NCBI GenBank assembly: GCA_022457065.1
Contig: JAJGBQ010000001.1
Coordinates: forward strand, 4,464,001 to 4,528,000
Direction of reading: 5' to 3'
DNA length: 64,000 nucleotides
Origin: Curvularia sp. ZM96
Lineage: Eukaryota; Ascomycota; Dothideomycetes; Pleosporales; Pleosporaceae
In this document: positions 1-10,252 of the stretch, piece by piece
Layout: every line of letters begins with the position of its first letter
How positions within the stretch are numbered: position 1 is the first letter of the stretch
The notes under the pieces: model-generated
Seen by the model: only the letters and a program-made list of their open reading frames with translations
What the model was told of the DNA's origin: nothing
Databases searched by the model: none
Position numbers and translations under genes: made by a program

Positions 1-1419
1 GCAAAGCCTACCCGACTACGCGCACATCTCCGCTAATATTCAAAGACTATAAGGGAGAACGCACCGATGTAACGAACAGCACTAACAACCCTACTAGCAA
101 GAAAAGACGGATATACCGTAATGGGCATAGAAGGCACAAGAAGCCTGGACTAACGACAACATATACTAAATTAGTCAACACTAGTATAACGCGAATAACC
201 CGCAATATAGCAAGTTGCACTAGACTGCATGCACCACTAAGTTCTGTCTAAAACACTAGAATGCTAAATAGAACGAAGGATGGTCACCAAAGAAGGTTTA
301 AGGAGAACCTAGATGTAAATGGAATTAGTACGAATGCAAGAACGACCTATGCGCTAAATATCTATAGAAGAAGAGGGAAATAATTTATTTCCTAGGATAT
401 GAAGACGCAGTAGACGTCGTCCACATGCAGATTATATACGGAAACGAAGACGGCACTACTAGAGAGTGTAACCAACCGCATTGGCAAATATGCCTGAATA
501 ATGAGTGCGACAAGCACTAAGACGCCAAAGAATATTATGGCTACGAAGAACTACAGTCTTTTTTAGGCTAGCGACAAGAGAACGCGGCCCCTCTAGGGAA
601 ATTAACACAGTAAACTCCCTAGGATTAATCAAGCTTACAGTGAAGCTTAACGGAACACGGATGTAGGCACTAGTAGATTCAGGAGCACAGGATAACTATA
701 TTTTAGCGCACGCAGCTAAGAAAGCAGGACTTTCGCAACTACGGAAACAACATCCATATCCACTACATGTTGCCACTGGCGAGTTAATGCTAAAAGGAAA
801 CGAAATAACACACGAGGTCAAACAAGTGACGCTCAGCATCTAAGAGCATGAGGAGGAAATTAACCTAGACGTCCTTAGACTAGCTATCTACGACATCATA
901 TTAGGACTCCTATGGCTACGGAAACACAACCCGCGGATCGACTGGAAGTCGAAGGTGTTTCAATTTGAGTGCTGCGGACTAGGCGCAACCGCAAGCCAGC
1001 CTGGACATCGGCAGAGTTCGATGGCAGATAAGAGTAACATTGCTAAGCAGTGCAATAACGCAGAAAGAGAAGCGTACTCGAAAGGTAGTTCCTTTAATAG
1101 GAAGCTAAACCTAGTAGATACCGATACTAGGCCAACGGATCACGAAGCTAGAGGTAAACAGGAGAAGAGCGCAACTCCGGAGATCCCTAAACAGTACAGA
1201 AGATTCGAATATCTATTTTAGGAAGTGGTAGACGAACAAGCGTTACTAAAGCATCAACCCTAGGACTATGAGATAGTCTTACAGGAAGGAAAGCAACTGA
1301 CTTTCGGCCTAATTTATTAATAATTAGAACGAGAACTTGTAGTACTACGAGAGTACCTAGACAAGTTATTAGCTAAAGGCTACATACGACCGTTAACATC
1401 TCTAGCAGAATACCTAGTC

Positions 1420-1824
1420 ATGTTCGTACTAAAGAAGGACGGAATAGATCGACTATGCGTCGACTATAGAAAACTAAATGACATTATGGTCAAGAATCGA
1501 TACCTACTACCGAACATCAAAGAACTCCAGGATCGATTGTCTCGAGCAAAGATCTTCACAGCATTAGATCTAAGAGACGGATACCACCTTATTAGAATCA
1601 AGGAAGGTGAAGAATGGAAAACGGCTTTCCGAACACGATACGGACACTACGAATACACAGTCATGCCGTTCGGGCTCACGAACGCCCCAGCCACATTTCA
1701 AGCACTCATCAACAACGTACTTAGACCCTATTTAGATATATTCGTCATCGCCTACCTAGATAACATCCTAATCTACTTAGAGAATGAGAAGGACCACACT
1801 AGACACGTTATAAAAGTACTTTAA
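1420..1824 (+). pseudogene. Reverse transcriptase fragment of the Ty3 element
   Basis: This is the longest surviving open stretch of pol (134 codons). It carries RT motifs: a CVDYRKLN box, the LDLRDGYH catalytic-Asp motif, the MPFGLTNAPATFQ motif, and the YxDD position changed to YLDN. It is open only between flanking stops and lies in frame with the decayed RNase H downstream, so it is a remnant of the polyprotein rather than a separate gene. Confidence 0.9.
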
Positions 1825-4288
1825 GCTCTTGATAACTACAGCCTTCGACTCAAGCTAAAGAAGTGTGAATTTCATAAGACTAAGGTCAACTTTCTAGGCT
1901 ACGTAGTAGGGATAAACGGAGTACAAATGAGCGAAGAAAAGATTAAAGTCATCAAGAACTAGCCAACACTGAAGAACGTCACGGACATTCAATCATTTCT
2001 TGGATTCGTAAACTTCAACCAAGAATTTATCAAAGATTACTCCAAGATCGCGACACCAATGACGCGGCTCACACGAAAAGATACCCCATAGAACTAGGAT
2101 GAAAAGGCCGACAATGCCTTTAAGACACTCAAGGAAGCATGCATTACGCCACCATGCTTTAGGATATTCGTTTCAGGAGTACTACTGAAATTCGAAACTA
2201 ATGCATCGGACTTAGCCTTAGGAGGCTGCGCCAGCATCTACATCGATGGCAAATGGCACCCGATAGCATATTACTTAAGAAAGTTCTTAGGACTAGAAGA
2301 ACGATACGACGTACACGACAAGGAACTACTTGCGATAGTTACATGTCTAAAATATTAGAGAGTATACGCAGAAAGCTGCTTAGAACTCACCGTCTACACG
2401 GATCACAAGAACTTAGTACACTTCACCACCACGAAACCTCTCAATCGACGCTAGACCCGCTGGGCTGAGCTACTCGGACAATACAAATTCAAGATTATGT
2501 ACACACCAGGAAAAGAAAACGGTAGAGCAGACGCTCTCAGCCGAAGACCAGATATCGCAGGAACCAAAGAAGTCATCGACACCGCGATACTCAAACAAAA
2601 CGAAGATGGATCCCTAGAACTAGCAAGGACTATTAATGGAATACTCAAAATTAGGAACGATGTACATGAAGACTAGCAAGAAGAAATTATTCGACAATAT
2701 CACGACGATCTAGTACACGGACACTCTGGGATCGCCAGAACAATAGAACTAATTCGACGAAACTACGAATTTAGCAAAATAAAGGACAAGATCACAGCCT
2801 TCATCGCCAAATGCGAACAATGCTAGAAGAACAAGCATAGCACACATGCACCATACGGAGAAATATAAGCACAAGAACTGCCAGATGCACCCTAGACAGA
2901 CATCTCCATAGACTTCGTAACAGGACTACTAGTCTCAAAAGACCCTACAACTAACATTAGCTACGACGCAATCCTAGTTGTAGTAGACAGATTCACCAAG
3001 TACGCAGTATACATCGCATTTAGGAAAGATTACGATGCAGAACAACTCGCATACATATTCCACGACAGAATCACGAGGAACTATGGAATACTAAAGTCAA
3101 TCACTAGCGATAGAGACAAGCTCTTCACATTAAACTTTTGGACTACCTTAATGGCAATAATAGGAACAAAAAGAAAGCTATCCACAGCTTACTATCCGGA
3201 AACCGATAGACAAACAGAAAGAACAAACAGAACTATGAAAACATACCTACGCATCTATACTAACTATTAGCAGAATAATTAGGTACAATTATTACTAATG
3301 GCACAATTAGCATATAACAACAAAATATCGGAATCTATAGGACAAACACCATTTTACGCAAATCACGGGAGACACCCAAATCTCTTTACTAGGACTTTAC
3401 TAAGCATGAAAACGGAAGCAGCCATTGCAATAGCTGAAGAACTAAAGAAAACACACGAACAACTACGAGAATCACTCGAAAAGGCACAACGCCAGAGCAT
3501 TTCATATATTAACCAGAAAAGAAAAATAGCACCTTAGCTAAAGAAGGGGGATAAAGTATACCTACTCACGAAGAACCTTCGAACGAAACGACCAAGTAAA
3601 GGACTAGACAACGTTAAGGTCGGACTATTTTTAATTTCGAAGCAAAACGGACTAGTAACCTATACATTAGATCTACCACTAGACGCCAAGATACACCCAA
3701 GATTCCATGTCAAACTATTAGAACTAGCAGACCCCGAAACGCCATTACAAGAAACATTCCACTACGAAATAGAAGAAGACGACGAATATAACGTAGAAGA
3801 TCTCCGAGGATACCGAGAGACTAGAAGAAACGGTTTCCGAGATGACGACTTCTACCAAGAATAGCTAGTCAAATAGAAAGGATACCTAGAGTTAGAAAAC
3901 ACATAGGAACCCGAAGCCAACCTACAAAATTGTCAGCAACTGTTAAAGAAATACTAGAAACAAAACAACATCTATTACTACACCGGAAGAGCAAAGCCAA
4001 TAAAAGGAAAACCCAACGAAATAAGATTCTATAACGAACTAACAACACCGGAGCCACAGAAAGGGAAACATACTATTAAAAAGAAGAAGCAGGCGCATCA
4101 CCAGCCTCGCCAACAGCCTCGGCAAAACCAGGATCACCCTCCAGAAAGGAAGGCATAAAGGCACTCCAATCCAAGGCGGAAGTACCAGGCATCAGGCCAC
4201 CCTCCAAGGTGGACACCTCCTAATTCACCCACTCCATCGCCTCCAGAGCCTCGATGTCCTCCACAAACTTTCCCGACTCATCAATCCA

Positions 4289-4777
4289 CTATTGCTCACG
4301 ACGTTTTAATAACTTTCGTTGTTTGCGAAGACGGTCTTTCTTCGCACGAGCCGCCATTAACGACTGCAAGGCCGCAGCTTCCGCTGTATCCGCATCCGCT
4401 TCTTGCTGCTCTAGACGCGCGAGCTCTTGATCTAGTTTTTCGAAGTTCGGAACTGGAACCTCCACCAGAACGCACGACTTCACCCCGTTACGATAACAAT
4501 TTCCACACTCTTTCTTTAACGACGATATCCAGCACTCCAAATTCTTCTTTGCGCAATATTGACAAGAAACCATCGCGAGTTCTCTAGTTCGGTTAATTCG
4601 ATCACTAAGCGCGTGACGATGGGCAGTACTCCTAGACACCATGACGGTTAGCTCATGAGAACATGAAGCCAGGAAGGGGAGGATAGTGTTACGAACCTGA
4701 GCAGAGGGGACAACGCAAGATATAGAAAGAATGAAGGAAGGGGCTATGTCTAAGACCTCTTTTAGAGGACGGGACAT
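4289..4777 (-). CDS. Intact antisense ORF in retroelement 3' end: zinc-cluster-like Cys6 plus coiled coil
   Basis: A 162-codon ORF runs antisense to the 3' end of the Ty3 element, and its first part overlaps the LTR. An in-frame ATG inside, giving MVSCQYC..., is a plausible alternative start at the zinc region. The six Cys fit C-x2-C-x6-C-x8-C-x2-C-x7-C, close to a Zn(II)2Cys6 binuclear cluster. They are followed by an acidic/Ala-rich heptad-like segment and a very basic Lys/Arg tail. The ORF has no internal stop even though the sense pol frame is full of them. I do not recognise a characterised protein. It may be an element-borne accessory gene or a captured host fragment. The ORF is certain; expression is not. 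Confidence 0.5.
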   Translation of the reverse strand: MSRPLKEVLDIAPSFILSISCVVPSAQVRNTILPFLASCSHELTVMVSRSTAHRHALSDRINRTRELAMVSCQYCAKKNLECWISSLKKECGNCYRNGVKSCVLVEVPVPNFEKLDQELARLEQQEADADTAEAAALQSLMAARAKKDRLRKQRKLLKRREQ

Positions 4778-5137
4778 ACTTAGCTAATGACGTATAAGTA
4801 ATCATATATCCCACAGGCTTGGCGGAACGCCACTATAGGACATGTCACGTGTGTCCCACAGATCCTATATAATCCCACAACGTTCCACGCATAGAATACC
4901 ATGAGACACTGTAGGACAGTATAGGACATAGGATATTCACTTAGTATATAGGAATAGGTATTAGGCCCTTCTAGCTCGATGTGTTCAACTTAAGTTACGA
5001 GTACAAGTATCTACAATATAATAGTTACTTGCAGAGACATTGTTCATATCACCCTGTTGCTTCATCCGCGAAAAACAACCTCAGAGTCTTGACACTAGAA
5101 GTCTTATATTACTTCCACTCAAGATCCACTCTTAACA
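4687..5137 (+). repeat. 3' LTR of the Ty3 element
   Basis: The LTR begins TGTTACGAACC directly after the purine-rich tract AGGAAGGGGAGGATAG, as expected for plus-strand priming. The right end is taken at CTCTTAACA (5137), a TG...CA boundary. A related copy of the last 110 bp, at 5403-5529, ends in a similar TAACTAACA. An earlier end at 5040 (GAGACA) is possible. No target-site duplication can be checked because the left end is missing. Confidence 0.55.
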
Positions 5138-5529
5138 AATAGTAGTAATTCTAATAATTAATTTAGTATATTACAATAGTTTATTAACTGTAATAAAAGT
5201 CTATAATAAAGTGTCGACGTTAACACGTTAGTAGGGCGTGGGCCGCTCACTTGGGTGGGCCGCCTACTTGTGAACCACGTTATCACAATAGTTTATTAAC
5301 TATAATAAAAAGCTATAACAACCTGTCGACGTTGACGCTCTAGTGGGGCGTGGCCGACTCACTTGGGTGGCCAACTCACTTGTGAACCACGTTAGTTAAT
5401 ATGCTAATTACTTGCAGAAACACTGTTAATATCACCCTGTTGCTTCATCCGCGAAAATCAACTATGTAGAGTTTTGACACCAGAAGTCTTATATTACTTC
5501 CACTCAAGAACCTTTACTCTTAACTAACA
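5028..5529 (+). repeat. Nested direct repeats, order A-B-B'-A'
   Basis: Unit A (about 5028-5137) and A' (about 5403-5529) share about 110 bp, including ATATCACCCTGTTGCTTCAT and TCTTATATTACTTCCACTCA. Between them lie two tandem copies of a roughly 109-bp unit B (about 5172-5281 and 5287-5395). Each B contains GTCGACGTT, a GGGCGTGG core, CACTTGGGTGG and CTTGTGAACCACGTTA. The arrangement suggests an LTR end duplicated around a duplicated insert, or an internal tandem of LTR-derived sequence that has since diverged by transitions. Confidence 0.8.
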
Positions 5530-6719
5530 CTTAATTACTTAACTATAGTTACCTATTTATTATAGCTTTCAAACATATGCGTAGATTATATTCTATTACT
5601 CTATGGCGCTTGGCGAAAGTGTAGATGAAAGGTGTTCTGCTACGTAAGAAACAATCTTAAATCAAAAAGCTAACTATAACTAATATACTCTTGCTAAGAT
5701 TACTTTTGATATAAAGTTTTGCTAAGTGTGTGTGTTATGGTGTAATGTTTCCTTGGATGATGAAAACTACCTATCTTCTTAATCTCATTTTTGGTTCCAT
5801 AGACTTTTGTAGCTATGCAGAGCACATAAATTCAGTACCCTGTGTGTATCTTCTATCAATGCCAATCATTTGCGTTACTCGTTTCATGCCAGAAGCTGAA
5901 TGTTCTCTCGTTCGAAATTAGCCTAGGTTTGTCACATATTCTTGAAGAAAGTCTAACTTACATATCCCTGCTACTGTGCGGCTGCTATCTTTCCTCCATA
6001 GCGGTGTCGGAGATGCTGCAGAAGTGAACCGCGCATTCACCGTCACATGCCCCTGCTATGGCTTAGGTAGATGAGACGGACTTGTGCACGGTTATTATAC
6101 TGGATGGATCGCCGGGATCAGTTTGACCCACATTTTGCTCAAGGTAACGCTGGCAGTACTTCGGGAGGCGACATGAGTCCAATGCCGCCGAAGCTAACGT
6201 CAATGCTTATCCATCGGGGTTTGCAGGCTCACGACCGTATACTCTATCTAGAGAAACGCTTGATCTGAGTCACCTGGTCATCTTAACTTAGATGATATGC
6301 CTGTTGGATAGGATGGAAACTACTGACGCTCACGAATTGCCCTCTCGAGCGCTCGTAAAGCTAAGGCCCACAGCGCGATAACTTGAATAGAGCTCGTCTG
6401 CTAATCTGCTCTCCAATCGTCGATGTCATATAAATCAACAAACATGCCACAAGGCTTCAGACGCAGAGCCAGATGACAAACCTCAAAGCACCCTAAAACT
6501 TACCACTAGGGGAAGGACGTGGATGGCCATTCTGCAGCCAAGGGACCATCGATAATGGCTAAGAGGACTTTTGCATCCGATGCAGTTGGCCTCTGAGTAG
6601 TCACGCGCATCGTGACATTGTTGTGGCTTTTGTAAAATCTCGAGTAATATATAGTTCTAATTGAAGATGCTATGGGCGTACTCTGTGCAGAATAGCAGAT
6701 CAAACAAGCGTGTGGAATG
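5530..6719. other. Gene-free stretch downstream of the retroelement
   Basis: AT-rich to about 6000, then mixed composition. Only short ORFs (60-100 codons) occur, with no recognisable motif or splice-linked partner. The right part is the 3' flank of the PEP mutase-family gene that ends at 6720. Confidence 0.6.
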
Positions 6720-7987
6720 TTAATGCCCATTAACCCCATTGGTATCGTTAGTACCAGCCTTACGTAACAGGCCTTGTTCGTTATATTTGTATCGCTCCTC
6801 TTCATTCTGGTTGGTGTTAGCTTGGTTATCTGTAGCGCAGGTTACAACTTACCCAGTATCTATTAAAGCCTACACCTTCACAAACATCAGAATACGAAAG
6901 TATCATTGGTGGTGCACCTTCCGTCATGCTCTTTTTCAAGGCCTCCAGTGTCTCACGAATGCTCTTCAGCTTGGCGGCGACTAGTGTCCACGGATATGCA
7001 ACGGCGCAAAAGCCGAGCTCAGCAAGATTCTTGGCTGACAAGTTCTGTGTGAGACCGCCCTCGATAACTAACAGTGGTGAGTATTAAACCTTACTTCAAT
7101 GGAAAAACAGCGACTTACTGTTGGCAAAAACGGGCATGTCCAGCTCCTGGACACATTTGCTCATCGCTTCGCGATCAGGCAAAGCCTCGACGAAAACAGC
7201 GTCAACGCCGATCCGTTTGAACTCTTTAGCACGGGTCATAGCCTCATCCCAGCCAAGGATAAGTGCGTCGGTTCGTGCGAGGACGAATATGTCTTTGCCT
7301 TCATCTCGAGCATCACAAGCAGTCTGTACGCGGGCAAAGGCCTCTCCTCGCGAGACAACTGCCTTGCCCTTTGTGTGACCACACCCTACAAACTTGGTCA
7401 ATAACTTGCTCATGATGTCGAGTACCTAACTAACTTTTTGGCCAAGTCTGGTCCTCAACCATGACACCAGCTGCGCCAGCTTCTGCAAAGCATTGCACTG
7501 TCCTTTTGACGTTCATTGGGCTACCGTATCCGGTATCGGCATCAGCCATGACGGGTATCGACACCTGTCGTACTGCCTCTTGGATCTTGTCACACATCTC
7601 GGCCATGGCGATGTAGCCTGTATCAGGCAGACCATATGAGCTGACGCAAGGGTATCCAGCGAGGAAAACCATTGGAAAGCCGGCTTCTTCAACAAGACGA
7701 GACGAAAGACCATCGTAGGTACAGGCGTGCGCGAGGATCTTAGAGGGATCGCGGTAAGCTTCAAGCATCATCGTACGAATACGAGATGCTTGAAGGGAGG
7801 GAATGCGGCCGCGAACGTTGGGAAGCACGATGTTCTCATCGCTGGTCTGACCAGGCTTCCCAGACTTCGTGGTCAGTTGCTGATCAAACTGAAACTGTTA
7901 CAGCGTTAGCACTCGCGGCATGACATTTCATACGAGTGTTACTGGGCTCACAGGGTACGGAACGGCTCCAACAATGGACTTGGCCAT
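6720..7987 (-). CDS. Isocitrate lyase/PEP mutase superfamily enzyme (oxaloacetate hydrolase or methylisocitrate lyase-like)
   Basis: Five exons on the minus strand: 7987-7952, 7894-7435, 7385-7119, 7067-6853 and 6806-6720, giving 354 aa. The introns are 46-57 bp with GT..AG ends. The protein begins MAKSIVGAVPYP. It carries the superfamily markers CTYDGLSSRLVEEAGF, the metal-binding DADTGYG (about 130-136), VEDQ, and the catalytic PKRCGHTKGK loop (about 164-173), which is rebuilt only by splicing out intron 2. Intron 3 removal restores ANIIEGGLTQNLSA. The C-terminus runs through GFNRYWNEEERYKY to NGH. Family members cleave C-C or C-P bonds of small carboxylates (oxaloacetate, methylisocitrate, dimethylmalate, carboxy-PEP), and the substrate cannot be told from this sequence. 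The gene is divergent from the transporter at 8374, which suggests joint use of an organic acid. Confidence 0.9.
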
Positions 7988-8373
7988 TTTGTATGGTTCT
8001 GAAGTTGAGGTCAATGTAATTGCTGCTAAGTCTTGTGCTTGTCCTGGAAGAAGCCATGTTGTACATAATTTATACATTTATGTTCGCGGTAATGCGTTCC
8101 GAGATGTCTATATCCGGACCGGCATCTTTCGGATACTTCATGCGGGGAAGCCCTTGATCCACTAGTGGAAGGAAATCGCAGGATACTTTAATTTTCCGAC
8201 GAAAGATCCGGGGTAAAATCCGGGGTAAATCGCTTCTCGTCTGCCAAGATTTTATACCATGTGGCTACAATAGATAAAGTCGGCCTGGTGTTCGTATCAC
8301 TTAGCAGATACACCAGGAATTCATCCAATTGATTTCCCATCATTCTACGATTTCTTCTCTTGTCAGCTTGACC
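7988..8373. promoter_or_regulatory. Shared intergenic region between enzyme and transporter
   Basis: 386 bp separate the start codons of the divergently transcribed PEP mutase-family gene and the MFS gene, so this stretch must hold both promoters. A pair of inverted GATCCGGGGTAAAATCCGGGGTAAAT-type direct copies lies near 8205-8230: CCGGGGTAAA occurs twice in tandem. It could bind the adjacent Zn-cluster regulator, but that is inference. Confidence 0.45.
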
Positions 8374-10238
8374 ATGGCTGATATCGAACAAGGAAAACCA
8401 CAGACTCAAGCCATCGAGTGCATGGAGTCGACCGAGTCTAAGGAGGAGACACGGGTGGTGCCAGTGGCTGAGAATGTTCAGACACGTATCCGCCGCAAAG
8501 TGGGCCATTGATACCGATTGCCCCTTGGTAACTAGGCTGATCACTCCTGTTAGTTCGACAAGAAGATGCTTTCCATCGTGTGCCTCCTCTACGTACTCTC
8601 GTATCTTGATCGAGGAAACATCGGAAACGCGAAAACTGCGGGCATCATGCAAGATCTTGGCCTCAGTGACACTGACTGGGTCTGGGTCCTTCAGGTGTTT
8701 TATATCTGCTATGTGCTCTTTGAATGGACCCAGCTCTTCTGGAAGATCCTACCGGCGCACATCTATGTAGCCGCCTTGTGCTTCTTGTCAGTCTCGATGT
8801 ACTATCTGATAGTAAACGTAGAGCTAACATTGAATTAGATGGGGTGCCGCTGCCATGCTCGCTGGTGTTGCTCACAACAAAGCTGGTCTGATGACTGCTC
8901 GCGCTTTCCTGGGATTCTTCGAGGCTGCGTTCGGCGCCGGTGCACCTTACTTCCTTTCGCTGTTTTACCAGCGGCGAGAACTAGGCAAGCGTGTAGCCTT
9001 GCTGACAGGTATGTCGCCGTTGGCGAACTGTTTCGCTTCGTCGCTAGCATATGGCATCCTCCATATCAACGCATCTATTGCTTCATGGCGATTGCTCTTC
9101 CTCATTGGTATGTATTTTTTGTATACAACCTGCAAGATACGTATTAACTAACTGGCCAACAGAGGGTGCACCGACTGTCTTGTGCGCAATCCTTGTCTAC
9201 CTCGCGCTCCCTGACTCTCCCGATACCGCGCGCTTCTTGACCGATGAAGAAAGGGTGCAAGCACGACAACGCTTAGCTACCATTGATCGCACTGCCAAAT
9301 CAAAGGTCAGCTGGAAGCAGGTGTCTGCTGGCCTCACCGACTATCAGAACTGGGTGCATGCCCTCATACATTTCTCCTGCAACTACTCCTTCGTTGCACT
9401 ATCCAACTTCTTGCCAACGATAGTTCGCGACATGGGGTACAGCTCAGTCAATGCGCAAGGCCTGACAGCACCTGCTTACTTTCTCGCCTTCCTGTGCTGT
9501 ATGTTCGCTGCTTATGGCTCCGATAACTACGGCAAGCGAGGTTGGTTTGTCGCTGGCTTCGCCACCATGGGCACTGTTGGTTATCTGATGTTAGCCACGA
9601 TTCAAGACGAGTCCAAGACTGGGCCTCGCTACGCGGCCATATACTTCGCGACATGCGGCATTTTCCCAGCGCTGGCCATCAATATCACCTGGCTACTCAA
9701 CAACCAAGGCGGCGATTCGAAAAGAGGCACCGGTCTCGGTATTTTAGCGACATTCGGGCAGTGTTCTTCCTTTATCAGCAGCACGCTCTTCCCATCTCGT
9801 GAAGGGTAAGTTGAAACTTCTTTTCCTGAATTACATTGGCTGACTTAACCCCAAAGACCGTTTTACGTGACGGGCTGCGCCGTTGGTTGCGCATTGACCG
9901 GACTGATTGTGATTCTGGCTCTTGGCTTGCACTACAAGCTGGAGCATGAGAACCGTAAACGCGATCGGCTATACGGAGAGGTAGAGGCGGATGCGCATGT
10001 CGACGTGACTGATGGTGGGGACAAAACGCCAGCTTTCGGTACCTTACTTAGACATAGAGGCCTTGATGGGTTACGATTGAGGCTCGGATATTTGGAGTTG
10101 ATTGGAAGCTTTTCTATCGTGGAAAATGGCTTTTGTAGACGAATTGATGCTTTATGTCGCTTCACTCGACTTCGTCCATCTGGATGTATTCTACATGAGT
10201 CCATGCTGTGGTATATGATCGCGCAAAGGACGGCGTAG
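8374..10238 (+). CDS. MFS transporter, Dal5/anion:cation symporter family (allantoate, tartrate or nicotinate type)
   Basis: Five exons: 8374-8499, 8554-8786, 8839-9107, 9163-9805 and 9857-10238, giving 550 aa with introns of 45-55 bp. It has a hydrophilic N-terminus and then 12 predicted membrane helices. Family signatures are FDKKMLSIVCLLYVLSYLDR, GNIGNAKTAG, LTARAFLGFFEAAFGAG-like text, LALPDSPDTARFLTDEER and the C-terminal half SRKG-type loop. Dal5-family proteins import small organic anions at the plasma membrane by proton symport. Odd point: shifting frame by one base after KTPAF would read FRYLT then stop at about 10055, which is the usual ending of this family. The last 60 or so residues of the open frame may therefore be a read-through caused by a one-base indel. 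Confidence 0.88.
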
Positions 10239-10252
10239 TCCCTAGCGAGACA

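Larger units (their letters stand above)
1..5137 (+). mobile_element. Truncated, RIP-degraded Ty3/gypsy retrotransposon (chromovirus type)
   Basis: The conceptual translation, interrupted by many TAG/TAA stops, gives pol domains in Ty3 order. Aspartic protease: about 640-950, with a DSGA active-site motif near 676-687. Reverse transcriptase: about 1350-1980. RNase H: about 2190-2560. Integrase: about 2690-3500, with an HHCC-like zinc region and a DDE core. C-terminal chromodomain: about 3770-3965. Bases 1-600 are probably the end of gag. The RT YxDD box at 1753-1764 reads Y-L-D-N, so a catalytic Asp is lost through G to A. Most in-frame stops are TAG where Trp (TGG) or Gln (CAG) is expected, which is the C-to-T/G-to-A signature of RIP. 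A purine tract (about 4670-4686) immediately precedes an LTR start at 4687. The 5' LTR lies outside the window. The element is dead and non-autonomous. Confidence 0.93.

Noticed and set aside
5730..6268. Three 61-65-codon plus-strand ORFs
   Set aside because: Short, overlapping in different frames, AT-rich, no motifs or splice partners.
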